DNA of 64,000 nucleotides from assembly GCA_963971535.1 (NCBI GenBank), contig CAXASK010000014.1, forward strand, positions 1,471,002 to 1,535,001. Reading direction: 5' to 3'. The stretch's first letter is position 1. Every line of letters starts with the position of its first letter. The position numbers and the translations under genes were made by a program. This document shows positions 55,901 through 64,000 of the stretch, one piece after another. A model generated the notes under the pieces. It worked only from the letters and a program-made list of their open reading frames with translations, made no database searches and had not been told where the DNA came from. Source of the stretch: Notolepis coatsorum (taxonomy: Eukaryota > Chordata > Actinopteri > Aulopiformes > Paralepididae).

Positions 55901-56076
55901 GAGCTATGTGGCCGGCCGGCCGCGTAAGCAAAGTGATCACCGGTGCCGACGGCAAGGTCCGAGCAGCTGAAGTGCTCGTCCAGGGTCGCACTTACACCCG
56001 TCCCGTGGCAAGGCTCATAGAACTGCCTCGACTCCCAGACACAATCGATGATGACCATGACCCTACAACCCTATGA
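49969..56076 (+). CDS. BEL/Pao gag-pol polyprotein, intact
   Basis: One frame of 2035 codons from the first ATG (MMNTPRNDPPNQRP). Order: acidic N-terminus, coiled coil with ERDRLQGERDRLQLQ (about 165-225), gag (about 400-580), zinc knuckles CPYCEKEHWLAQC and CFRCARSHMAAEC near 631-680, aspartic protease AVLDDGSEKTLLLAS near 745, RT with IVFNCSYQ, WEVLPFGTTCSPCCATFAL and YVDN near 1167, RNase H with DASEVAYGSVAYL near 1358 and SDSTTVLAW near 1432, Pao-type integrase zinc module HHAGAERVFAEIRRRYW near 1667, core D in MDCFGPL (about 1734), D in SDHGTNFKG (about 1795), E in GGTWERE, a D-x48-E spacing usual for BEL, and a C-terminal FWNSFLLHYLPSLQTRQKW block. The RT box is YVDN instead of YVDD. 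Confidence 0.95.
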   Translation: MMNTPRNDPPNQRPQRERRLPQYLEAYAVSQQPSLLLTVNAVKLESKSMSNPNAQTTPTIEAPTGSNVTDQVHGGDQWEPDMTSHPASTEEVVPDESREEYNATERELGTEEDGESTVEIELQGSARSTPREGSPIQPPSPSEAERTLQQAFLVSLKASTERDRLQGERDRLQLQQRSEEEHIRLEIRRIQMEENVARDRADSQRAAAGALRDAERDRQQAQLIEQLIRRTTPSPSARGSRNSSRHTSRAASPSRVNNPELDQQTRSIPPTDHLPPPVQARPSNREGAAYPVERLNQRLQALDDLTEDEEEEEENRARRQHSTLPDQEVRYSPGYTPAELRYRPPTLYTGEHDARPAPRNSTWTSGPWYTAGTSPYQGAGGDSPRRPLPQRSPMYPQSASYIGTPMVPDFTQENRAQYTELRMCLETMLVDVLDERHKYAILLQHLKVPRAHNIALAYATSTTPYTAALVALDQRYGRIWDYVIQEIRHIDRLPPAIDNRALDDLSIRVQSLVGMLGAQREKGKYELYANSNVERILEKLPPARQERFRRQRDHRDPNGPEPNLLDLADFLAREVSSLRLDTFGRSTPGSREGTRRLNDGRRSVTVMHQSESVPSSRSHSTPSRTEKWKIVCPYCEKEHWLAQCDSFPKLNAEEAGQWIKSNKRCFRCARSHMAAECRLKKRCTKCDGAHLDILHDSNRRRPSPAPSSRKASVMYIDPASSSGARVLLKVVRVTLSYQNKVLDTYAVLDDGSEKTLLLASAAAQLGLRGSETQMTIRTIRRDLKTIKGENVSFSIAASGQPERRYQIADAFTSQEIGLSRYTYPVAKLMEKYAHLRKLPIPLIDNAMPTLLIGSDHADLIVPIDRVHTGPRGCPAAVETRLGWTLQGPLAKSLNRSTATRCLHSRVKEGETALLQHVERLWSLEQMPFKNGKKDIRSKDDIYAIHLLETGTKRVPVNGVLRYATPLLRREGMPTFHAKTDAIERYLLNTERRLAKNPAQESVYRAEIEKLITAGHVTKMDIKEADQTTESWYVPHHKVHHNGKDRIVFNCSYQIGSQNLNKELLPGPTLGPSLLGVLLRFRQEKVAISGDIKGMFLQVRLVEADKPLLRFLWREKPGDEHPAIYQWEVLPFGTTCSPCCATFALQKHVAEDPAADEEVRHSVKNSFYVDNCLQSLSTQEEAEALLIKLRASLIKGGFDLRQWASSDPQVLRSLSSEDKAASSETWMATIPGEAQEMTLGLVWRFKTDSLHYRHKPLTTEQGRPAAAPTTRRSVYTTLARQYDPLGCILPYTTRAKIIVRALWDKDQGWDDPIPAHLASTWREWEMELHSLPGVNMRRSYFPPTVRPETCKMELHVFSDASEVAYGSVAYLRAQDQGGEIYTAFVLARSRIAPRKQQSIPRLELCAALAGAHLATLIQRELTIPVSRTILWSDSTTVLAWIKSDSCKYKVFVGVRVTEIQDLTEELTGETEWRYVDTKQNPADVITRGMPLDDLTRRNVYSDGPAFLRLPEGQWPMPIPREASPEEVEIKKSVFCGLSTVASTDPNINDCTSIESAQQRTFLRYHPECKSPADMSAANYEEAELLLLQRAQRDSFPDELACLQGGKPVPSDSRLIHLAPESDAHTLIRVGGRLRRAPNLPDDIKYPIVLNSRHKVTELIIKKYDEDVHHAGAERVFAEIRRRYWILQGREAVRRFQRTCLDCRKWRAQPSIPRMADLPPCRLRIGDKPFHSTGMDCFGPLHIKKGRGTEKRWGIVFKCMTTRAIHIELLPTMSTDSFLMAFRRFISRKGRPSTLLSDHGTNFKGGERELRESFQAMGPELKTHLAPAQVDFQFNPPNAPHFGGTWEREVRSIKTALYAVLGAQTVAEEVLMTVLTEIEGVLNSKPLGYVSSDVADIDPVTPNTLLMGRLDPTLPQTMYRPEEANGRRMWRYSQVLADKFWNSFLLHYLPSLQTRQKWVKERDNLTEGTVVMIIDQSLPRAMWPAGRVSKVITGADGKVRAAEVLVQGRTYTRPVARLIELPRLPDTIDDDHDPTTL

Positions 56077-56171
56077 CTTTGTGAAGTTGACTGACCCCTA
56101 CAGCAAACCCTTATGTGTAAATAGACAACGCGATTAATCTGTCTCCGTTTAACTGATTAGGTCTGGGACCT

Positions 56172-56185
56172 ATTCAGGGGGTGGC
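56172..56185 (+). promoter_or_regulatory. BEL polypurine-rich tract
   Basis: The TTCAGGGGGTGGC segment precedes the 3' LTR; it is short but in the correct place. Confidence 0.6.
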
Positions 56186-57620
56186 TGTTGTGAAGGGCCA
56201 GATTAAACCGAATATATATATTTATTTATATATATATATTTAATTGTATTTGTATATTCTCTAATATTCCCTGATATCCCTTGTATATTCCTTGTACAAT
56301 ATGCATTGAATATCCATTCTAGCCTACTGAACATCCCATAATAGTCTCCATTCTACTATTGGTCGAGACCTTGGTGCCAGGCTGCCATACCCCTCAGACC
56401 CAGTTCAAACGTACCGCTCGACATGTACGAACAAGTCCTAGTTCCGCGTAGGAATTTGGCTACCGCACCACTAATGGGACTATTTGTTCATAGTGCGTAT
56501 ATATACTGCGCTACTAAAGTAGGACTTTCTTTTCAGTCCAGTTTCTTACCCTCCAATAGAGTCACAGACGTAAAGCCTCCCCGCGATGCCACGTGTGGGA
56601 GTAAGGCCAAGTTCGGCCTACCATCGGTATTGAGACATCGTGTATATTAATATTTGAATAGTCATATTTGGCACTATATCGTCGAGTTGGACGTAGTCTA
56701 TTAAGCTAATAATAGTCTGTTAATATATAGTGCTTCGTGCGGTGAGAATACTACCGTAGTCAGTACCCCATCGTTTCGGGCAGAGAACTGGCTGCTTACC
56801 CAGGGTGGTTGACCCTATGTGAAGCTGCACCCGAGGAGCCCCAGAGCCGACGAGCGAGTGGACCTGTATACCGGATTATTCTACCGACGACAGCCCGCCT
56901 TCCCAGGCACGGATTATGCTTTGGATACTTTGATTATTCTATGGATAAAGACCCCCGACACTACCGTGTGTTGGAACCCCCCCCCCTGGAGAGGACGCAA
57001 GGTGAGGAGACGCTCTGCAAGACGAGGTCTCTCCACATCTCTCCCCCGTGGACCGGAGAGAGCCGGCCCACAAAGAGTCCACCTGCTTTCATCTGTGGTC
57101 CAAGGATCGCCGGCGCATTGAACGGCACTACAGTGGGTTCACCTGGGATACCCTTGGCCGGACGAGGCAGCTGGATTCTACCCCCCCCCCCCCTCCTACT
57201 CCTGTCGGCTTACAAGCGACCGGATTAACCCCCTCTAGTGTATCCAGCCTATAATCATTAAAGTATCATTGCTGTTATTCCTTAACTATTCCAGGTCGTA
57301 TATTTACCACCTGCGCCTTCAGAGATTGGACATTATCTATTGATATACCGACGAATACTCCTTGCCATAAAAGTGCATACTATTTCAATTCATAAATGTA
57401 ATTAAGTGATTAAGTGCTTATCCTACACACCATCGCTGTGTAGGAAATAAAGACCTGTTTCTAATTCGTACATTTGTGTTGGATCCGTTTCATCTACGTG
57501 AGAGTGTTCATGATAATATATTTATGCCGTGTACTGGGTGGCCGAATATTAAGTACAAAGGTAGTGGTAGTAAGTATCATATCTAGTAATACAGTCAGGG
57601 AATTGTACCCCTCAGTTACA
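56186..57620 (+). repeat. BEL 3' LTR
   Basis: 1435 bp; identical in length to the 5' LTR and with one base difference found (57168). Confidence 0.96.
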
Positions 57621-57625
57621 TTATT

Positions 57626-58700
57626 AGTTAAAATTCTGATATTGAAGAAGTTTTGGTTGATAAAGTGGGCAGTTTATCCTGTGCTGAAAAGTCTCCATTC
57701 CAATAGAGAGAGTATATATTTTAGTGTTTATTTGATTGATTTGGCCTTTTATTTATTACGTTTCCACAGTTATTTCCTCATACTTTATTAACATTTTGTA
57801 CATAATACAAGTTCATGTTAAAATGATGACACAAAAAGCCAGACCGAGGGCTTGTTTCATAAACAAACTGAACTTTCTTTTGCCTGCCTACTGTATTTGT
57901 TTGGTGGAAACCTGATCATAAAGTAAAGTAAAAAAAAAAAAAAAAAAAGTAGTGTGCTATTTTTGTAGTGTAGCTTGCTACATTTATCTGGGGATAGCTT
58001 CCATTGTAGTTGAGCTATATTTAATCGAGAGTAACTAGTGTAGCTTACTACATTTTCCAAGTAGCTTGCCCATCACTGGCTAAATGCTGCATGTAGCTAG
58101 TTAGCTGAACTGAAGCTATATAGGTAGCCAGGTAGCTAAATGGCTGGCTATACTATAGCTCCAGTTCAGAACAACACTTTTTCACTGGTAGTTTGTGGAA
58201 ATGAACCAACTTTCCCCTCTTTCACACGGTAAAATTAGTTTGAACAGCCAGGAGCAATATAAAAAAAAAACACAGTGGTCCCGTTGTTTGGTAGGCAACG
58301 TTGCATTACCCAACAGAGGTCAGACATAGCTAACAGCTAACATTAGCAGCAGGCACACATAACGTGTAAAAACGCATAACCATGTAAAAAACGAACACAG
58401 CACTACTCCGCTGGCGTTTGCAATCGAAATCATAGATACAGAATAATATCCACCATCGACTTTATCATGCACTATATACTCACGTTTTATTGTCGATTAA
58501 CGATGCAGAGATACAGCACACGCTGATACAACAATGGAGGAAGGTGCAGGTATTCTGGGAGGCAAGGTACAGGTGTAGTGCATTCTGGGAGGCGCCCGCC
58601 CAGGAAGCTGGTGTGTGTGCAGGCAGCCTAGACAAGTCTCAACATGTCTCCTAATCATGCATTATATAGTGGCCCCCAATACGCAGGTGCAGAACGGGTA
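57626..58700. other. Gene-poor region with a MITE-like repeat
   Basis: No gene seen. A polyA tract lies at 57929-57947. The part 57948-58078 has 'gtgtagcttgctac' and 'gtgtagcttactac' blocks and ends AAGTAGCTTGCCCATCACTG, which looks like the terminus of a non-autonomous DNA transposon (read inward CAGTGATGGGCAAGC). The rest is low-copy-looking sequence. Confidence 0.5.
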
Positions 58701-58701
58701 C

Positions 58702-58740
<39 letters not shown>
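58701..58740. repeat. (TTGA/TGAT)n microsatellite
   Basis: About nine perfect tetranucleotide units, next to the 'actttattaacagattgcag' end of the following repeat. It is probably the 3' tail of a minus-strand LINE. Confidence 0.9.
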
Positions 58741-58741
<1 letters not shown>

Positions 58742-59716
58742 AACTTTATTAACAGATTGCAGAATGGGTACAATACAGTACAGCTCAATACACACAATTG
58801 TTAAGGGGATGCAGACCAGAGAAAGACTTTCGTCTTGTTTACATCAGGGTCCCCCATAACCTTTCAATTCATCAGGACATACATCGTCATCATCATTTAT
58901 TTATTCGTACATGGAATTACCACAGTCCAACAGTACATATAATTCACCAAATACCATGGCCGAAAGGAACAGGAAGAAGAAAAAATCTTCTACACCTGCC
59001 CTTACACACACACAACACACCAATAGACTTATTGTGTAAAACAAACAGAATATGCATTTTGCAAAAATGGAAACATCAACACAACCAAATTAAATCAACA
59101 TAAATAAACCCATTTTGTGTATCTATCAGCAAACTACATATTTCGGTTCATTCATTTACACACACACACACACACACATACATGACATACAGACAGTACT
59201 GCTACATCTATACATTTATGAAACCGTACATTAGGTGGGGTGGGGTGGGGGGGGGCTGTACATTGGAGATGGTTGGGTGGGTGGGGTGGGGGGGTTGGGT
59301 AGGTTGGGTATAGGAGGGGTGGGTGGACACTGTACAACTGTATACAAGCACATTGGAATATTGACAAAACCATGTTTGGTAATTTACTGTACATTGGAGG
59401 GGGTTGGGTTAGGACATTTACAGGGGCCAGTTTCGAATTGCAGTCTCCCGTATAGGTGTTCTTTGAGAGTGGTTTTGAAAGTGGGTAGTGATTCACATTC
59501 CTTTACAGCTTTGGGTAGGGCGTTCCACATTGATCTGGCATAATTGCGAAACATGTTTAGTCCCTGATTGAGCCGAATCTGGGTACCAGGCCCATTGCAT
59601 GTTGATGTACTCTGTCGTCTCTAAGCCATCCTAGGTTGTCAAAGTGGGCAGGGGTGAGGTGGGTTCTAGGAGTAAGGTCAAGCATGTAGTCTGACCAGTT
59701 TGTTTTGAGATGTTTG
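58741..59716 (-). pseudogene. LINE 3' fragment on minus strand
   Basis: Near 59440-59560 the minus strand encodes MWNALPKAVKECESLPTF, KTTLKEHLYGRLQFETGPC, the usual C-terminal tail block of fish LINE RT proteins. Upstream of it NQGLNMFRNYARSMWNAL is readable. The remainder is 3' UTR with (ca)n and G-rich simple repeats (59158-59180, 59235-59330). The clade is not assigned. Confidence 0.6.
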
Positions 59717-60060
59717 TGTAGCAGGGTGGATTATCCCTATGAACGTTCACCAGGTAGGGGGAACGCAGCATGCAGATCTGAGTCCAACTGAATCCCTGAC
59801 TTTAGTGCAGGAGTAGAGTGGAGCTTTAGCAGAGTGGTGGATGGGGCCTATAGGATTTACTAACCTAGGGGTAGTGAGCTGGTCCTTCTTGCCCTCCAGG
59901 GCGACTCGCAGTAATTCCCCACACACCCACACTTCTCCTAATACTACCCGCACCCTCCCACACCTGGTGGCAGTAGTGATAGATGATATACTTTCTCCCC
60001 AAAGCAGTACCTTTCCTTGCTGATGAGCAGAGACCTGTCCCAATGATATAGGCTCCCCTG
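59717..60060 (-). mobile_element. LTR fragment related to the gypsy element
   Basis: TGTAGCAGGGTGGATTATCCC at the left equals the reverse complement of the gypsy LTR end. Further blocks (on the minus strand 'gtgtgggagggtgcgg' and 'ggggaattactgcg') correspond to 'gtgtgggagggaaaaa' and 'ggggagtactgcgg' in that LTR. It is a diverged and truncated relative, showing that an older family member inserted here. Confidence 0.7.
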
Positions 60061-60328
60061 TTAGGGAAGTTTAGGCTGCAGAGGACCATGATGGTCCAGT
60101 TTTACACCGCCATCATCCAGTCCATCCTCACCCTCTCCATCATCACCTGGTTCCCTGCAGCCACGGTCAGGGACAAGGCTGCAGCGGGTGATACGATCAG
60201 CGGAGAGTGTGATCGGCTGCCCCCTTCCCTCCCTCAAGTCCCTACATTCCTCCAGGGCCTTGAGGAGGGCGAGGAAGATCATGGCAGACCCCGCCCACCC
60301 GGGTCACGACCTCTTCACCATGCTTTTC
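60061..60328 (+). pseudogene. CR1/Rex1-like LINE RT C-terminal fragment
   Basis: The frame encodes MMVQFYTAIIQSILTLSIIT, then in shifted frames SAESVIGCPLPSLKS and RKIMADPAHPGHDLFTML, the standard end blocks of Rex1/CR1-type RT. At least one frameshift is present. It belongs to a different subfamily from copies 1-3. Both ends are lost, the right one in the minisatellite. Confidence 0.75.
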
Positions 60329-61495
60329 ACCCTAGCAACCACCTAGAAACACCCTAGCAACCACATATAACACCCTAGCAACCACCTAGAAACACCCTAG
60401 CAACCACTTATAACACCCTAGCAACCACCTAGAAACACCCTAGCAACCACATATAACACCCTAGCAACCACCTAGAAACACCCTAGCAACCACTTATAAC
60501 ACCCTAGCAACCACCTAGAAACACCCTAGCAACCACATATAACACCCTAGCAACCACCTAGAAACAACCTAGCAACCATATATAACACCCTAGCAACCAC
60601 CTAGAAACACCCTAGCAACCACTTATAACACCCTAGCAACCACCTAGAAACACCCTAGCAACCACTTATAACACCATAGCAACCACCTAGAAACACCCTA
60701 GCAACCACTTATAACACCCTAGCAACCACCTAGAAACACCCTAGCAACCACTTATAACACCCTAGCAACCACCTAGAAACACCCTAGCAACCCTTCATAA
60801 CACCCTAGCAACCACCTAGAAACACCCTAGCAACCACCTAGAAACACCCTAGCAACCACTTATAACACCCTAGAAACCACCTAGAAACACCCTAGCAACC
60901 ACCCATAACACCCTAGCAACCACCTAGAAACACCCTAGCAACCACTTATAACACCCTAGCAACCATAGAAACACCCTAGCAACCACTTATAACACCCTAG
61001 CAACCACCTAGAAACAACCTAGCAACCATATATAACACCCTAGCAACCACCTAGAAACACCCTAGCAACCACTTATAACACCCTAGCAACCACCTAGAAA
61101 CACCCTAGCAACCACTTATAACACCATATCAACCACCTAGAAACACCCTAGCAACCACTTATAACACCCTAGCAACCACCTAGAAACACCCTAGCAACCA
61201 CTTATAACACCCTAGCAACCACCTAGAAACACCCTAGCAACCACCCATAACACCCTAGCAACCACCTAGAAACACCCTAGCAACCACCTAGAAACACCCT
61301 AGCAACCACTTATAACACCCTAGCAACCACCTAGAAACACCCTAGCAACCACCCATAACACCCTAGCAACCACCTAGAAACACCCTAGCAACCACTTATA
61401 ACACCCTAGCAACCATAGAAACACCCTAGCAACCACCTAGAAACACCCTAGCAACCACTTATAACACCCTAGCATCCACCCATAACACCCTAGCA
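60329..61495. repeat. Minisatellite, 43-bp higher-order unit (left array)
   Basis: Alternation of caccctagcaaccacctagaaa (22 bp, split here for description) and a 21-bp variant with 'caaccacttataa'. More than 25 double units occur, with variants 'catataa', 'cccataa' and 'catagaaa'. Non-coding. Confidence 0.95.
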
Positions 61496-63357
61496 AGTTC
61501 TCAAGTTCAAGTTCAAGTTCTTTAATAGTTGTCATACAGAAGTACAGAATACTTTCATACAAAATGCTTCTTACTGTTACGCTCCAGAGACTGTGCTAGA
61601 CAAGATAGTATCAAATAACATAATAACATAATATAGCATGAATTTAGAAGAAGAAAATGAGGTCACAGTTGTTCGGTATAGACATATGTACAATGTTCTG
61701 AGTTACCATATAATATACAATACACAATACTATGCAGTGTACTAATGTACAGTACTATCTAGTGCAAAGCAGAAATGGGATGAGGTACAATTTTAGGTAC
61801 AATTTACAGTAAGGTGTACGAGTTGTAGTGCAATCCTTCATCCATAAATATAAAGTGTGGGGAGTGGGTGCTACAGTGTGTTTGTTTAAAGTGGGTGTGT
61901 GCTATAAAGTGTGTGTAGTGGGTGCTACAGTGTGTTTGTTTAAAGTGAGTGTGTGCATGTGGATGTGTGTGCTATGTGTGTTTGGTGGTTGTTGTTGTGT
62001 AGTGTTCATTCATTGTTCGTTTAGCAGCCTGATGGCCTGGGGATAGAAGCTACTTCTGAGTCTTTCTGTGCTCGCCTTGAGACTCCTGTATCGCTTGCCT
62101 GACGGCAGCAGTTCAAAGAGGCAGTTGTTCGGGTGGCTCGAGTCCTTAATAATTCTCTTAGCCTTCCCCTTGCAACGCTTGTAGTAAATGTTCTGGAGGG
62201 TGGGGAGCCCCCCTCCAATTGTGCGTTCGGCTGAACGTGTCACTCTTTGTAGTCTGCTTTGGTCTTTTGCAGTGCTATTCCCAAACCAGGAGGTGATGTT
62301 GCCGGTCAAGATGCTCTCTATTGTACATGAGTAGAAGTTCTTAAGGATCTTCTGGCTGACTTGGAACTTCCTTAGGCGCCTGAGGAAGTAGAGGCGTTGT
62401 CGTGCCTTCTTCACCACACTGTTAATGTGTATGGTCCATGTCAAGTCCTCGGATATGTAGGCTCCGAGGTACTTGAAGCTGTTGACTCTCTCAACCGGTG
62501 CCCCGTCGATGCTGAGGGGGCTGTAGTCCTTGACCCCCGACCTCCTGAAGTCCACAATCATCTCCTTTGTTTTGCTGACGTTCAGGGAGAGGCTGTTTTC
62601 CTGGCACCATCCCGCCAGGACCTTGACCTCTTCCAGGTAGGCCCTCTCGTCGTTGGCAGAGATCAGGCCCACCACCACTGTGTCGTCAGCAAATTTGACG
62701 ATTGTATTGCTACTCCGCTGAGCCACACAGTCGTGTGTGTACAGGGAGTAGAGGAGGGGACTCAGAACACAGCCCTGGGGGGCCCCTATGTTGAGGGTGA
62801 TGGATGAGGAGGTGCAGTTGCCTGCTCTCACCACCTGGGGTCTGCCAGTCAGGAAGTCCAAGACCCACTGGCAGAGGTCATAGCCCAAGCCCAGGTCCCT
62901 GAGCTTGGCTATGAGTATGGAGGGGACTATGGTATTGAATGCCGAGCTGTAGTCGATGAATAGCATTCTCACATAGTTCCCCTGCCTCTTGTCCAGGTGT
63001 GATGCTGCTGTGTGCAGCACATGGGATATGGCGTCCTCCGTGGACCTGTTGGGGCGGTATGCAAATTGCAGGGGGTCCATGTTGATGGGGAGGGAGGAGC
63101 AGATGTAGCCCTTTACTAGCTTCTCAAAGCACTTCATGGCTATGGAGGTGAGAGCTACAGGGCGGTAGTCGTTGAGGCAAGCAGGCTTGGATTTTTTGGG
63201 TACAGGGATAATAGTGGACTTCTTCAGGCAGGTGGGGATGACAGCCTGTTCTAAGGACAGGTTAAATATGTCAGTGAATACTGGGGCCAGTTGGTCGGCA
63301 CAGACTTTTAGGACGCGGCCGGGGATGCCGTCCGGACCTGCTGCCTTCCTGATATTC
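61496..63357 (-). pseudogene. CR1/Rex1-like LINE copy 3, 5'-truncated, inside the minisatellite
   Basis: The long frame 62010-63362 begins within the RT at [20 protein letters not shown] and runs to AIRLLNEQ. It keeps [61 protein letters not shown] and [15 protein letters not shown] without frameshift. It differs from copy 2 at only a small fraction of residues. The 3' end carries a TTGAAC microsatellite (61499-61525). Endonuclease and linker are absent, as usual after incomplete target-primed reverse transcription. (The frame's first codons extend into the repeat.). Confidence 0.88.
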
Positions 63358-64000
63358 ACCACCTAGAAACACCCTAGCAACCACCTAGAAACACCCTAGC
63401 AACCACTTATAACACCCTAGCAACCACCTAGAAACACCCTAGCAACCACCCATAACACCCTAGCAACCACCTAGAAACACCCTAGCAACCACTTATAACA
63501 CCCTAGCAACCATAGAAACACCCTAGCAACCACTTATAACACCCTAGCAACCACCTAGAAACAACCTAGCAACCATATATAACACCCTAGCAACCACCTA
63601 GAAACACCCTAGCAACCACTTATAACACCCTAGCAACCACCTAGAAACACCCTAGCAACCACTTATAACACCCTAGCAACCACCTAGAAACACCCTAGCA
63701 ACCATATATAACACCCTAGCAACCACCTAGAAACACCCTAGCAACCACTTATAACACCCTAGCAACCACCTAGAAACACCCTAGCAACCACTTATAACAC
63801 CCTAGCAACCACCTAGAAACACCCTAGCAACCACCCATAACACCCTAGCAACCACCTAGAAACACCCTAGCAACCACTTATAACACCCTAGCAACCACCT
63901 AGAAACACCCTAGCAACCACCCATAACACCCTAGCAACCACCTAGAAACACCCTAGCAACCACCTAGAAACACCCTAGCAACCACTTATAACACCCTAGC
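63358..64000. repeat. Minisatellite (right array), continues past window end
   Basis: Same 43-bp higher-order unit as at 60329-61495. The LINE copy 3 insertion separates the two arrays. Confidence 0.95.

Larger units (their letters stand above)
48466..57620 (+). mobile_element. Full-length BEL/Pao LTR retrotransposon
   Basis: 9155 bp with 1435-bp LTRs, TGTTGTGAAGG to CTCAGTTACA. The exact 5-bp TSD is TTATT (48461-48465 and 57621-57625). It contains one gag-pol frame and no env. The LTRs differ at one base that I could find (G at 49448, C at 57168), which indicates very recent insertion. Confidence 0.97.

Noticed and set aside
26093..58280. Right end of the CACTG element at 'cacagtggtccc' near 58272
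   Set aside because: Only the last five bases match; the preceding TTTTA is absent and no TSD was found.

Overview
The window looks like a teleost fish chromosome segment. It has one recognisable vertebrate host gene, and the rest is repeat families common in fish: CR1/Rex1-like and L2-like LINEs, a DIRS-like element, Ty3/gypsy and BEL/Pao LTR retrotransposons, hAT and piggyBac-like short elements, and a CACTG-ended repeat. Introns, polyA/T tracts and AT-rich spacers confirm a eukaryote. The species cannot be named from sequence alone.

Layout. 1-9.4 kb: the 5' half of a KLHL10-like (kelch-like 10) gene on the minus strand. Exons 3 and 2 are followed by three separate intact copies of the first coding exon, made by duplications whose junctions fall inside a hAT-type MITE. 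Several DNA transposons with readable target-site duplications (TSDs) and a solo BEL LTR lie in the same introns. 9.6-17.7 kb: two CR1/Rex1-like LINEs head to tail, the second split by an L2-like LINE. 17.9-22.7 kb: a minus-strand L2-like LINE broken by a hAT remnant and by a TTAA-flanked inverted-repeat element that carries a tRNA-like promoter and telomere-like repeats. 22.7-26.0 kb: a degraded DIRS-like element with inverted termini. 26.1-30.7 kb: a CACTG terminus, several tandem arrays and a 0.5-kb palindrome. 30.7-40.1 kb: a full-length, apparently very young Ty3/gypsy element with two 1810-bp LTRs and one open 1871-codon gag-pol frame. 40.1-46.5 kb: two same-strand genes, a SAM-domain (SAMD3-like) multi-exon gene and, upstream of it, an 886-residue protein with four C2H2 fingers and a transposase-like body. 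46.7-48.3 kb: a 253-bp satellite. 48.5-57.6 kb: a full-length BEL/Pao element whose LTRs differ at one base. 57.6-64 kb: LINE and LTR fragments and a 'caccctagcaacca' minisatellite interrupted by a third CR1/Rex1-like LINE.

How parts interact. The gypsy element landed in the stop codon of the SAMD3-like gene, inside a minisatellite made of copies of that gene's last-exon end. The C2H2/transposase-like gene, the SAM gene, the flanking tandem arrays and the CACTG end may be parts of one large CACTA-like unit later split by two retrotransposons. That is the least-described structure here, but no matching right end was found, so it remains a hypothesis.
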